Source of the DNA: Rhabdophis nuchalis
Taxonomy: Eukaryota > Chordata > Lepidosauria > Squamata > Natricidae
Direction of reading: 5' to 3'
NCBI GenBank assembly: GCA_039707465.1
Contig: CM077643.1
Span: 320,173,919-320,237,918 of the forward strand
Length of the DNA stretch: 64,000 nucleotides
Positions 9,331-22,795 of this stretch are shown here, piece by piece. Numbering within the stretch: position 1 is the stretch's first letter; the number at the start of each line of letters is the position of its first letter. The position numbers and the translations under genes are program-made. Under the pieces are notes generated by a model, which saw nothing but the letters and a program-made list of their open reading frames with translations, did not search any database and was not told where the DNA came from.

Positions 9331-9401
9331 GGGATACTGGTTAGCTCAAGGCATAGAGAAGCCTGCTTCGAATGCTGGAGAGCACCAGTTCAAATCCCTG
9401 T
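9331..9401 (+). promoter_or_regulatory. tRNA-like head with A and B boxes upstream of hammerhead 4
   Basis: TTAGCTCAAGG at 9341-9351 matches a tRNA A box and AGTTCAAATCC at 9387-9397 a B box. Their spacing, about 45 nt, is right for a Pol III type 2 promoter. The acceptor stem does not close and no CCA-like end is seen. The head ends about 10 nt before hammerhead 4, the same order as in locus 1. Confidence 0.72.
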
Positions 9402-9411
9402 AGGGAAGTAT

Positions 9412-9458
9412 GGCCAGCTGACGAGGGCTAAGGAGCCCAAAATGGATCCATCCTGGTC
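9412..9458 (+). ncRNA. Hammerhead ribozyme (copy 4), core mutated
   Basis: It differs from copy 3 at one position that I can see: GAAA reads AAAA (position 9439), again C-G to C-A, removing catalytic G12. Stem I GGCCAG/CTGGTC, CTGACGA at 9418-9424, stem II GGGCT/AGCCC, stem III ATGG/CCAT and the ATC cleavage triplet are intact. It should fold but cleave very poorly. Confidence 0.88.
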
Positions 9459-9516
9459 TCTTAATTAATTATTATTAATCATCCCTTAAAGAAATTTAAC
9501 ATATATATATATATAT

Positions 9517-11290
9517 GCGCACGCACACACATTGCTTCAAAGACAATTGGGAAGTAAATATTTTTTCAATGGCGAGCTTTTGTCTAAAAATATTCCAATT
9601 TAAGTTATAAAATGAGCTCACTAACATTCCAGCTTTGTTTTTATTTCTTAACTTTTTGTTTACTTCATATATCAGCGTGAAGCAAGAAGAAGCTGAAAGG
9701 AGTGTGTTAATAATCTTACTGATGCACATATGTATGCTTAACAGAACCCGAGGGGTACAAAAGTTCAAAACCATGAGAAAAAAGGTGGTCTGCATGGCAT
9801 AGGAGGGGATGAAGAAGCCCAATGATTTGTGACTTTTTTTTCGCATTAAAAGGTCAGCTATCTTTACAAAAGCTAATGAATCAAACGTCATTATATAGAG
9901 AAGATGAAAAAGGTCAGATACATATCCTGAACTTGAGATAAATGTTATTAAAGAACTGAAGGGAAAGGAGAAAAGAAAAGAAAACACCTTTTCCCCATAA
10001 AGAAAATATAATTATGGAGCAAAAATAATTTTGGCTAGAACACCTTGGGGTTTCGTTTTGTTTGTTTTTAAAGCAGAAAAAATTATTGGTAGGGCAGCTA
10101 AAATTCAAATAGATTTTAGATGGGGAAGAAGCCATTTCCTTTTGCAGTATAATGTTCTGTCTTTCTTCATTGCTTGTATAAAAGGTAAGTTTTTGATTCC
10201 AAGATACTTCAAGCAAACTACAGTATATCTGGATTACAACCATCTGAATTGCAGAAATATTATTTGCTGCCATCTGCTGATTGTCCTGATTTCTACATTG
10301 TAAACATGGTGTGGCTATTGTGATTCCACACAAGCACGTGCAGTGGTAGTGTAAAGCCATTGTGGTGAATGTTTCATTCCAATGTGCTCCTTACAGTCCT
10401 TCTATGGCTTTCTTCAAAGATCTTGCTTGCATCTCATTGAAAGTTCCACTATCTCATTGTCTTACTTTACTTACCATATAAAGAATTAAGCTTAACTCAA
10501 ATTAAGCTTCTTCTTTTCATTCAAATAGTTGCTGTTTATCAAGTTGCAGAGCAGCCTGAATAATATTCAAATTAGGCTTCCTGTTATCTTTGTTATCAGA
10601 AAGTAACATGCAGAAGGATTTCCCTTGTTTTACCCATTTAATCCCAACTCAACGAAGTTATTGGTCTGGCCCACAGTTCCTTAGTGAACTTCAAAGGTAA
10701 AGGGGTACCTCTTTAACCACTACATCATGCTGCTTCTTGGTGACATTATATGTTTTAAGACTTTGTCATGGCATACACCATCTGCAGTTATTTCACTTTT
10801 TTTAAGCAAGGGTACATTTATAAGATGCTTCTCATAAACCACCTGAGGAACCCAGATTGAAACGTTTATTCTAGCTGCAGAAAAGTCACCCGTAAATTAG
10901 GGCTAATAGAATTTGGTTGCCAAAATTCAGCTGAACAGACAGAGGACAGAAAAGAGTTAATCTGATGTCCTCAAGTGGTGATCTGGATCTTGGCAGCCCA
11001 GATCTGAAACGCCTACCCTTAATCCTGACCCATTCTTGTGACCTCAGAATGAAGCAGCAGTTTTCAAATAGTTTAATTCAAAATTAATACAGAAATAACT
11101 GCCTTCAACAACTGGTTTTGAAAGTATTTTTTTTTTTTAACAATTCTTGAAAATTCTTATCCGTGGACTAATTATTTTACACTAAACTCAGATGGTTAAA
11201 TGCAACAGGCATTGTATATCTGTGAATGCATGTATATATAAGAGGAGTGGAAGAGCTGGAGGCGGAATCAAAGGAGGAATCAGTCTAGAA
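9517..11290. other. No recognised feature
   Basis: AT-rich sequence without a repeat family that I can name. Open frames on both strands at 9.5-10.4 kb are lengthy only because stops happen to be sparse and show no known motif. A short AAAGGTAAAGGGG at 10694 may be the tip of an old SINE. Confidence 0.4.
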
Positions 11291-11767
11291 CAGTGATGGC
11301 TAACTTTTTTCTCATCATGTGCCAAAAGTGTGTGCATGCGCACATGACAGTGCACAAGCACGCCCCGCACCCATAATATTTTTTAAAAGCCATGTGCCCC
11401 CCTTGCCCATTTTTGACTTCCAGGTTTGTGCAGGAGGCCTTCCAGGCACAAAACGGGGTGTATTTTGGGCCTGCAAGGCCTCTTGCACCAACCCAGAAGC
11501 CAAAACAGGGGAACAGGAACACTATGCAAGGCCCCAAAATGCAATCCAAGTGCCCCCATGCATGCACCCCACCACCCTGTACATGTGTGTGTGCTCCCCC
11601 GCATGTGCCACACGTCCTCCGCATGCGCAGCAGAGACTCAAAGACTGGCTGGCTGGCGCGAGGCATGCATGCATGCATAGTGGAGCTGGGCTGGGGTGAT
11701 GGCTGGCATGCCCACAGAGAGGGCTCTGCATGTCACCTGCAGCACGTCTGCCATAGATTTGTCATGG
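11291..11767. mobile_element. hAT-type non-autonomous element
   Basis: The left end CAGTGATGGCTAAC is of hAT type. The 8-bp flanks are GTCTAGAA (11283-11290) and GCCTAGAA (11768 side, 11768 being approximate because the right tip has decayed), one mismatch apart. The inside is GC-rich with short CATGCATG runs. Several overlapping open frames here show no transposase motif. Confidence 0.7.
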
Positions 11768-11769
11768 GC

Positions 11770-12184
11770 CTAGAATCTCTAAATAGTCCAACTCCTCTTG
11801 AATTCCATTGACCCTTACCTAGCACCAAAATAGTGTTGCTAACCATTAGTTAAGTAGACTAACTATTCTGTGCATAGGCCCGAATAGTTATAAATCAGTT
11901 TAATAAAAACTTCATGTCTTTATATGGATGTGTTTATTTTATCTTATCCTATCCATCCTTACTTATTGAAGCCAAGAATTCTGGATCTGTAGTACTAAAA
12001 GAAAAAAGTGAGGCTGGATGAAAGGCAAATGAGAAGCACCACTCTTTGAAGTAAAGGGAATAAACAGCAGATAGCATTTGAACTGTATTGATTTGAAGCA
12101 GACGGATCTTCATTGTGGTCAACAAGAACTTTTCTGCTTGTTCTAACTGGACCATCACATCCCCAAACAGCTCCTCTACGGTGA
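11770..12184. other. No recognised feature
   Basis: Mixed-composition spacer between the hAT element and a LINE tail. An 84-codon minus-strand frame at 11949-12203 is unrecognised. Confidence 0.35.
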
Positions 12185-12492
12185 GCTGTCTCAAGGACAG
12201 CAATCACATGGGAGACAAAGGGAGCGATACAAAGACATGTTGAAAGCTTCCTTCAAGAACCGGGAAATTGACACCACTTCCTGGGAAACCCTGGCACAAG
12301 ATTGATCAACATGGTGCACATTGATCCACTAAGCTTGCCAGACATCTGAGGACAGAAGAACAACCACAGAACAAGAGAAGCGAGCACTCCGCAAAGCCAG
12401 AGCTGCAAATTCTGCAACAATGGTGCCTGACATGTGGCAGAACATTTCATGCCCAAACAGGCCTTATCAGCCACCTGCGAACACAACATAGA
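12185..12492 (+). pseudogene. LINE ORF2 C-terminal remnant with C2H2 finger
   Basis: Read in two frames, the sequence gives GELSQGQQSHGRQRERYKDM, NREIDTTSWETLAQD, EKRALRKARA and then CLTCGRTFHAQTGLISHLRT, a C2H2 finger. A basic segment, a W-containing segment and a terminal finger in this order are found at the end of some non-LTR ORF2 proteins. I cannot fix the clade; it is not the L2 of this window. An L2 fragment follows directly at about 12497. Confidence 0.6.
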
Positions 12493-12496
12493 CAGG

Positions 12497-12925
12497 TCCA
12501 TACATCCTCACGGCCGATTCGCTCCCACAGAGAGGGACTTCTCCGGGTGCCGTCCACTAGACTGTGCCAGCGGGCGACGCCCAGGGGAAGGGCTCTCTCT
12601 GTGGCGGGCCCAGCCCTCTGGAACGACCTTCCCCCCGATATTAGAACGACTTCAGACCTCCGCTCCTTCCGTCTGAAATTAAAAACACACTTTTTCCGCT
12701 TGGCCAGCCTAGGCTAGTCTCTCTTTCTATGGGGTTTTAAACTTATTTAAAGCTGCTGGGTATTTTAGTTTAACGGGTTTTAGCACAGGAATAGATTTAA
12801 TCTGTTTTTATATTATGTATTTATATTTGTATATTTATTGTTTTTACTTTCCCTGTGCACCGCCCCGAGTCCCTGTGGGGAGAGGGAGCGGTTCTACAAA
12901 TTAAATTTGAATTGAATTGAATTGA
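12497..12925 (+). mobile_element. L2-clade LINE 3' fragment
   Basis: ORF2 C-terminal residues (RFAPTERDFSGC in a shifted frame, GTTFPPILER) are followed by the 3' UTR, the CACCGCCCCGAGTCC hairpin variant and an (ATTGA)n tail ending near 12925. It belongs to the same subfamily as the 25-26.5 and 48-50.5 kb copies, which share the CGCCCCGAGTCCC-type 3' end. Confidence 0.85.
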
Positions 12926-12929
12926 AAGG

Positions 12930-14090
12930 TCACAACCTGTTAGATGTCAAGGTCTCCTTCCAACACAATGGACGAACATGAACTGGACCATATATTTATA
13001 TGAAAGAATAAACCTGTTTTTAAGCTTTGTGCGAATCCTCTAGGCCTTTTGAAATAATGTATAATTTTATATATATGAATATAAAATAGTACGACTGGCA
13101 ACATTTTCAAAGGTGACATCACCTCATGCACTTGTTAAATTTTCAGCATGCACTTGTTAACTTTTATAGCAAGTCTCTGACTTCTAAGAGGTGTGAACAT
13201 TGGTGGTGTGATTTTGTGTGGTGTAAATAGAGTTAATAACATTCCTTACACTTTCGTGCCAGAACCTTGATGTATATTTTCATAAAGCCATAATGCCAAA
13301 GAATATAATTGCATCAAAATCAACGTTGATTCTGTGGTCATAAATGCATGCTGTTAGTACTAACATATGTTATGCCAGCATATTAAGAAGAATGTTTTTT
13401 TTTCCTTCTAGAAATATTAAATCATTTAGTTTTTACGCTTTTATATAAGAGACCTGTTAAGCTGTTTCTATTATGAATTACTATACTAGTCTTCATTTTA
13501 AAACATACACACAAGCATGGTTTGGAGAACTAAAATGAAATTGAAAATAATAGAATTGAAAAGTACCCTCCAGGTTGAAATTATTCAAACTGGCTGTTTA
13601 AAAGACGAGATAGGAAATTTCAGCAGGAATATCCTGAAAATATAAAACTACTATATTGTATTTACTTGCTGTATTACCAAAATAGTTTTCCTGTATGGAG
13701 TGAGATGCATTATGGCTTCAAGCTGTAGTTCATGGCAAATAAAGTTTGGTAAATATTGATGATATATCACCAGATTAAATAATAAACCAGGATAGTTATC
13801 CAAATTAAATATGATATTGGTTTAATAATGCCTGAATGCTTGACAAGGGGTAGGAATGAATTCCTTCACAAAAATGGGGAAGCATCATTTCTACATGTGG
13901 AACTTCAAACTACCTTTGGTAAATTCAGCTCAAATCTAGAGAACATTCTAGGAAGGAGAAAAGATACGCTGAATGTATTATATATTTTAAGAAGAAAAAG
14001 GCAAAAGGGAATGTGGGTGGAAAAGAAGTTCAGGAAACCTACTGCATAATATGAGGCATAAGTACTTTCAAGGCAATATGTCTTAATAAG
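12930..14090. other. No recognised feature
   Basis: AT-rich sequence. A 73-codon plus-strand frame at 13828-14049 has no recognised motif. I see no repeat family. Confidence 0.35.
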
Positions 14091-14092
14091 AG

Positions 14093-14308
14093 CTTGTTGT
14101 TGTTAGTTGCGAAGTCATGTCCGACCATCACGACCTCATGGACAATGTTCCTCCAGGCCTTCCTGTCCTCTACCATCCTCTGGAGTCCATTTAAGCTCAC
14201 ACTGATTGCTTCAGTGACTCCATCCAGCCACCTCATTCTCTGTCGTCCCCTTCTTTTGCCCTCAATCCTTCCCAGCATTAGGCTCTTCTCCAGTGACTCC
14301 TTCCTTCT
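14093..14308 (-). mobile_element. Bov-B/RTE LINE ORF2 C-terminal fragment (distal part)
   Basis: The minus-strand frame gives SLEKSLMLGRIEGKRRGRQR, MRWLDGVTEAISVSLNGLQR and EDRKAWRNIVHEV, then an ATNNNK tail. This is the well-known Bov-B ORF2 C-terminus. It continues at 15141-15265; the two parts are separated by an L2 insertion. Confidence 0.88.
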
Positions 14309-15140
14309 GCTAAAGTGAAACTTTAGCCCCCTCAGAGAGGGCCCGCAATCTGGGAGTCCTCCTGGATACATGGCTTAGTTTAGAACACCTCACAGCCGTG
14401 ACTAGGGGGGGTTTCCTTTTACGAGGTTCACCTGGTACGCCAGCTGCGCCCCTTTCTGGATCGGGATGCCCTGTGCACAGTCACTCACGCCATTGTCCTC
14501 TCTCGCCTAGACTATTGTAATGCCCTCTACATGGGGCTGCCCTTGAAGAGCATCCCAAGGTTCCAGCTGTTCCAGAATGCGGCCGCATGGGTTGTCATGG
14601 GAGTACCTAGGTGTTCCCATGTTACACCCCTTTTAGGCAGCATGCACTGGTTGCCCGTTGTTTTCTGGGTGCGATTCAAGGTGTTAATTATGATCTTTAA
14701 AGCGCTCCATGGCTTAGGCTCAGGGTACTTGCGAGACCACCTACCTCCCACCGTCCACTACGATCCCACAAAGTTGGCCTCCCCCAGGTGCTGTCGGCCA
14801 GGCAGTGTCAGCTGGTGACACCCAGGGAGCTCCTTCCCTTTGGAATGAGCTGCCCCCGAAGCTTTGCATAATTCCCGACCTCCGGTCCTTCCGGCACACC
14901 CTAAAAAGTTGGCTTTTTTAGCAAGCGGGCCTGGCCTGAATAAAATAAATTATTAATTTTAATTGTTAATTTTAATGTAGTTTTAAATTATTTAATTGTT
15001 AATTGGGTTATTGGGTTTTTTTTAATCTTTAAAAAAAAAATTGTAATGTGTTGTTTTTGTGTTGTACGCCACCCTGAGTCCTTAGGAGAAGGGCGGCATA
15101 TAAGTCCAAAAAAACTCAAACTCAAACTCAAACTCAAACT
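14309..15140 (+). mobile_element. L2-clade LINE fragment inserted in Bov-B
   Basis: ORF2 C-terminal peptides (NAAAWVVMGVPRCSHVTPLL, FKVLIMIFKALHGLGSGYLR) with frameshifts are followed by a 3' UTR with the GCCACCCTGAGTCC/GGAGAAGGGCGGC hairpin and an (ACTCAA)n tail ending at about 15140. Bov-B sequence resumes on both sides, so this copy is younger than the Bov-B copy. It belongs to the same subfamily as 43.5-44 kb. Confidence 0.85.
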
Positions 15141-15265
15141 CATTAGGTGGCCAAAGTACTTGAGTTTCATCTTCAGGATCTGGCCTTCTAAAGAGCAGTC
15201 AGGGTTGATCTCCTCTAGGACTGACCGGTTTGATCGCCTTGCAGTCCAAGGGACTCGCAGAAGCT
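15141..15265 (-). mobile_element. Bov-B/RTE LINE fragment (proximal part)
   Basis: On the minus strand the sequence encodes Bov-B ORF2 residues ending KILKMKLKYFGHLM, which in an intact Bov-B run directly into the segment at 14093-14308. Sequence past about 15265 is no longer clearly Bov-B. Confidence 0.8.
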
Positions 15266-15269
15266 ACAA

Positions 15270-15757
15270 CCACAAAATACAATACGCCAGACTGGGCAAG
15301 AGTCAAGCTAAAATAAATTTGGGGCAAAACCTATCAAAGTATCCAGTAATTTAAGAAATGATGAAGGTTGACTGAAACGTGGACTCTGAATATGCAACCA
15401 TATATAAAGCTATTTTTGGCCTTATTTTTAAAAAGAACACTGCTGTTTTGAATTCTTAAAGACAAAAACAATATTCAATTGCCTTTTGAGAACTTTCAAT
15501 AATAAAAAATAATTTAGGACACCATCGGTAAGCCATGGCAAATTTTGTATTAGTTATTAAAATGTCTAAATGTTGAAAAGTTAAAATTTGTCCTATTGGA
15601 AATAAAGCATGATAGGGCTGGAATATATAGTACACGTTTGCCTACATGAAATTGTGTGTTAGGGAGAAATGCCCTTGGGTGAGGGAGCAGGTTTGTTTCT
15701 TCTTTGTTTGCTAGCTAACCTGAGGCTTGAGATCCTAACTTTGCATAGAAGCAAATC
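15270..15757. other. No recognised feature
   Basis: AT-rich spacer; nothing identifiable. Confidence 0.35.
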
Positions 15758-15765
15758 CTTTAGCT

Positions 15766-15879
15766 CAGGGGTCTCCAACCTTTGCAACTTTAAGTCTGAA
15801 GGACTTCAGCTTTGCTGGCTGAAGAATTCTGGGAGCTGAAGTCCTTCAGACTTAAAGTTGCAAAGGTTGGAGACCTCTG
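15766..15879. mobile_element. hAT MITE, 114 bp, near-palindromic
   Basis: The ends CAGGGGTCTCCAACC and GGTTGGAGACCTCTG are inverted. The arms pair over about 45 bp around a short TTTGCTGGCTGAAGAATT loop. Perfect 8-bp target-site duplications, CTTTAGCT, lie at 15758-15765 and 15880-15887. This is a textbook non-autonomous hAT. Confidence 0.95.
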
Positions 15880-15889
15880 CTTTAGCTCA

Positions 15890-17966
15890 TATCGGTGAGA
15901 ACAGTTAAAAGTGATGACAATTTGTCCCTCCGAGGGATTATAGTAATTTACTGTTAACATCAAATAACCTTCTACATGCTCTAACAATAAATAAACAAAC
16001 AAACAAACTCATACTTTAAATTCTGGCTAGTTTGGGGCGAAGAAACTATAATAGTAAAGGATTTATCAATTTCTAACCAGACTCAATACTATCATTTAGA
16101 ATGTGTTTGGGGAAACATTTGGTCTTTTGCTGAGGGCTGCATAACTTCGAAGCATCAGCTGAACCATTAGAAGAGATTTAAGCAGCAAATTAGATGACAG
16201 AAGGGAACATAGGACAATGGGCCTCTGTACAGTATTCAGCCTGTGGCAGTTTTCCCATTGGAGTTGACCAGCCCTACTGTGAGCCAGAGTAAAGCAGCTG
16301 CCTCAGGCAACTGAATTTGACTATTGTGAATAGGGAACAAATTGATTTTAAAAATTAATACGCATTTTATATTTATTGCCAGGAAAGAGGTAGGCATGGT
16401 GGGACTTTCTCCTTAGGTAACTCTCTAAACTAATCAGCCTTGGGTACTCTTTATATTGATTTGAGAGACAGTGTCTGTTCTATTTGGGTCAGCAAAATAT
16501 CTTGGGCAGTTCCCATCAAAAGCTGTCAATCCAAACTGTGAATAGCTGGGTCTGTTAGTTCCGTATACTGTTAATGATTCCAAAAGAAGCAAACCCTCAT
16601 CCATAATACATAAGAGGATGGTTATTGGCTTATTCCTGTGGTTTAGCTTCCTTGCTCAAACACTGAGAACGATGTGCCTCTAGAGTCGCTGGGAGCAAGA
16701 GATCCATTTCTAGACTGAAAGTTCATATCTCAGCTTTAAGTAATCACTAGTGCAGTTTTCTTGTAAAAAGGGGGTTCTGAATCTGGGATCCCTGGGTCTC
16801 TTTTGGACTGGGAAAAATTACAATTCTATGTCCACTAACCTTTAGCAGAAAGCTAACTTTTCCTTCAGTAATTATTGTTGGCAACAAAGTAATCCATGGC
16901 TCCTAGAATCCAAAAATATCTGTTAACTTCAATAATTCTCTCTAAAGTTTCATAAACAAGAATTTATCAAAGAAGTTGGATATGTTCTAGTCAATTGCAC
17001 AATACTGTGGAGAAAAAGGAATCCCAAAAGTGCTTTCTTTCAAAAGGCAACTGAACTTTCTTGTTTTTTAACAAGAAAGTCCACTTACCTTTTGAGAGAA
17101 AGTACCTTTGGGACCACCATGACTTGGACGGCTGAGAATCTCCATGGACAATACTATAGAAAATGCTCTCAGTATCTATCTTCACCAGCAGCCTCCCACA
17201 AGGAAAACGGATAGGCTGCAAATTTGAAACACACAATAGCAGACGACCCAGAGAAAAGACAGTTGCCCAAAGCAGTCATAAAAACAAGCAGGAGGGGGAG
17301 AAATGAGGTATGACAGTGCCAGAAGCATGGTTAAGAAGTGTGTTGCATTGAACAGGTTTGAAGGTTCTGGTATTCTACCTTATTACAATAAAAAGCATTA
17401 TCTGGAACCTTGAGGTAGAGTTGGTCTGCCTCAAATGACTGATGAAAGCCTATCCAAATTCCCATTGTCCTGTCTTATTCTAAACCAAAATCAAGGAGAG
17501 GTTATTTTGAATTTCTTTCTCATGCCCTCTTTATGAAATCCCGCTTGCCAGTCCCCCTTTAACAACTCACTCCTTCCTCCTCCAAGTTCAGTTCTATATT
17601 CCTTTATGAGGAGCCATCTACTGTAGATATCTGCGAAAATGCTGTTATCACACCATTTGTTGACAAATGGTGTCAACAGCTTGGTTGACACCAAGTCATA
17701 CTTTCTCTCAAACATGTTAGCCCCTTCATTCATAATTAAATGTACATTCTTCACTTTCCTGCATTTGTTCATCAATTACCCTCTGCCAGGCTATCTTCAT
17801 TCAGGTGTATTGCATATTTCCTATTTCTTTTACCTTCTTAGCAAATACAATGTATCCATTTTTATTTCGTTTCACTTATTGATTTACTCTTTACCACATA
17901 GGTCTCTCATGTTCCAAGTTGCAACTATGCTATGGTTATCTCACTGTAACTGGAGATATTAACTCT
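15890..17966. other. No recognised feature
   Basis: AT-rich, apparently single-copy sequence. A short imperfect hairpin with CACCATTTGTTGACAAATGG lies near 17652. Small open frames show no motif. Confidence 0.35.
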
Positions 17967-17974
17967 GCCTCCCC

Positions 17975-18251
17975 CAGAGGTGATATTCAGCAGATTCTGA
18001 TCAGTTCTGGAGAACCAGTAGTGGAAATTTTGAGTCATTCGGAGAACTGCTAAATACCACCTCTGACTGGCCCCACCCCCATCTATGCTCTGCTTCCTGA
18101 GTCCCAGCTGATTGGGAGGAAATGGGGATTTTGCAGTATCCTTCCCCTGGAGTGGGGTGGGAATGGAGATTTTACAGTATCCTTTCCCTGGCAGGCCCAC
18201 CAAAGCCATGCCAGTCCCCCCCCTCCCGAAAATTTTTGAATCCCACCACTG
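17975..18251. mobile_element. hAT-type non-autonomous element
   Basis: The left end CAGAGGTGATATTCAGCAG and the right end AATCCCACCACTG match the ends of the element at 58122-58406, and the insides align (TTTTGCAGTATCCTTCCCCTG and similar blocks). The flanking octamers GCCTCCCC and ACTTCCAC differ at three positions, so the duplication has decayed or is not certain. Confidence 0.8.
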
Positions 18252-18254
18252 ACT

Positions 18255-20060
18255 TCCACCACAGCTTTGATCAATTGAAACTACTGAAATCTCTTTAAAA
18301 ACTATTTGGCCTTCCATTTTTAAAGGACAGTGATTTCAATGCTGTAAGAGATGACAGATCAGGGACACACCCTATAGGAGGAGCAATTAAATATCCAGAC
18401 ATGCAATTCACCTTTGTTAAATATCACAGCTGGCAAATCATATTATTCTTTAATTGCTTCACTTGTTAAATATTGATGAAGAGTGTCTGCTGAACAATTC
18501 TTTAAAAAAAAAACTACAAAAGAACTCCAGATGTTTGCAGACCTTGTAGCTGAATGTTAATTCATACAGAGAACCCAGAGGCGTAGCTATTTCCGTGCAG
18601 TGGAAAACAAATTGCCCTAAGAAAAGATAATAATTCAATTAGTAATACAGGAATGGCAAAACATCAGGATCGTTTTGTTTCAGGATTCTATGCACAATGA
18701 CTTATTTCAAGCATGCAAGGCTAAATAAACACGTACTTGGGCATAATTTATATTAACCTCATATCCTTTCTCCCTCTGTTTCTACGGCTTGTATAATATA
18801 CACACCTCACTATTGCATTTGCTCAGAAATAATGTAACGTGTACCAATAAACAGCGGAACAAGTAGGCCTCTCTGTGCTGTACAGGGAACATATTTCAAT
18901 GGGAAAATATACAAATGTTAGCTCATTCAAAGCTGAATTATTTTTGTCTTTCACTTTTTATTTATCTCATTTATTACTCACTCAATAACAAGTGTTCTTT
19001 AGGCTATATACATAAGGTAAAATATATATTTTAAAAAGTTTTGAAAGGCATGAGTAGGGTTGAGGGAAGGCTACTTAAGGTGATCAATTAGTTGAGAAAA
19101 AGAGGAGATTATGAAGCTTTAATACTCTATCTCATCCTTAACGGCACTACCCACAAATATTGAATTTCATTTTGAACATGGAAATTACCATCCCTTTTCA
19201 GCAATATCAAAGATAATATTTAAAAGGGATCTGAAATGAATATTAATATTTAAACTTTCAGAGTAGCAACAGCTATGATCAAAATTGTGCCTATTGTTGT
19301 AAGCAATTATCAGCATGGCAAAATAAATTACACTATGTCAATTAAGAAGAATTGCAATCTCAGTTCTTTATAATAACTCTAGCTGTGGTCAATATGAAAA
19401 ATGAGCCTGAATATGTATGTGATTAATAATGAAATTCCGGGATGTTTTGTCAAAGAAGGAGATACTTCCACCATAAGTAATTCATCAATTTATAATATAA
19501 TATAATTAACTATAAAGCATTGCTATATTAACAGATTATAAGATGTTACACCATCTACATTAAGACAAATGTAGATTCTCTGAGGAAGATGATAATGTTA
19601 ATAGTCTAATATAACATCTAAAATATTGGTATTTGATATTCCCTTGTTATAATTCAGGCGGAAATTAACATTAATTATGGAAGTGACCTTTCAGTGTAAG
19701 TTTCTAGAAGCTCAGTTGAAATCAATGGGAAAGCAGAGTCTGTTTTTTCATTCTCACACTAAAATCAATGATAGTTTAAAATGTTGCACTTGAATAGAAT
19801 CATATAATTTGCAAAATGACCTAGATCAGAATTTTGTCCATGCCATCAAAGAAAATGTCGAATGTTTTTATTTCTGTTGTCTATAAACCATTCTGCAATT
19901 TATTCCATTATATTCCACTACCCTAGCATATTACATTCAAACAAACATTATAATCTGTGGTTTTTGCAAGAGCAATACCTGGCTCCATGTTTTTGATTCT
20001 CCTTTTAATACTATCAAACATTTCACTGCACTCATTACTTTGCAGTTTGATAGTATTTCA
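18255..20060. other. No recognised repeat; one small hairpin
   Basis: AT-rich sequence with no family that I can name. A perfect 13-nt inverted repeat, AATACTATCAAAC (20007-20019) with GTTTGATAGTATT (20045-20057), lies just before the L2 copy. Confidence 0.4.
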
Positions 20061-20067
20061 ATTCCAG

Positions 20068-22586
<2,519 letters not shown>

Positions 22587-22795
22587 AGCAGTTGGAAGCC
22601 AAAACACTTGAGACCACTCTGTCTCTCTATTATAAGAAGATCCAGCCACATCTCCAGCCACATCTTTCAATAACTGAAGCAATATGATCCAGTTTCTGGT
22701 GTTTCACAAACAAATAAAAACTGAATTTTCCATTCAAATATTAATAGAGGGTAATAGAGTAATTAATAGACAGCAATAGTATTAATATACATTAA

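Larger units (their letters stand above)
8887..9503. mobile_element. Ribozyme-tRNA retroelement, locus 2
   Basis: A minus-strand partial unit (8887-9117, ending with hammerhead 3) is joined head to head to a plus-strand unit (9118-9503) with body, tRNA-like head, hammerhead 4 and the start of the next body. ATTATTAATCATCCC starts at 9125 and again at 9471, so the unit period is 346 nt. Both outer ends abut (TA)n: about 8866-8886 and 9503-9516. Blocks shared with locus 1 include CACATATCTAAAAA, a CTGTCT(G/A)GATGGTCTCT block and CCTAACAGGAAG. The two loci belong to one family but to different subfamilies. Confidence 0.82.
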
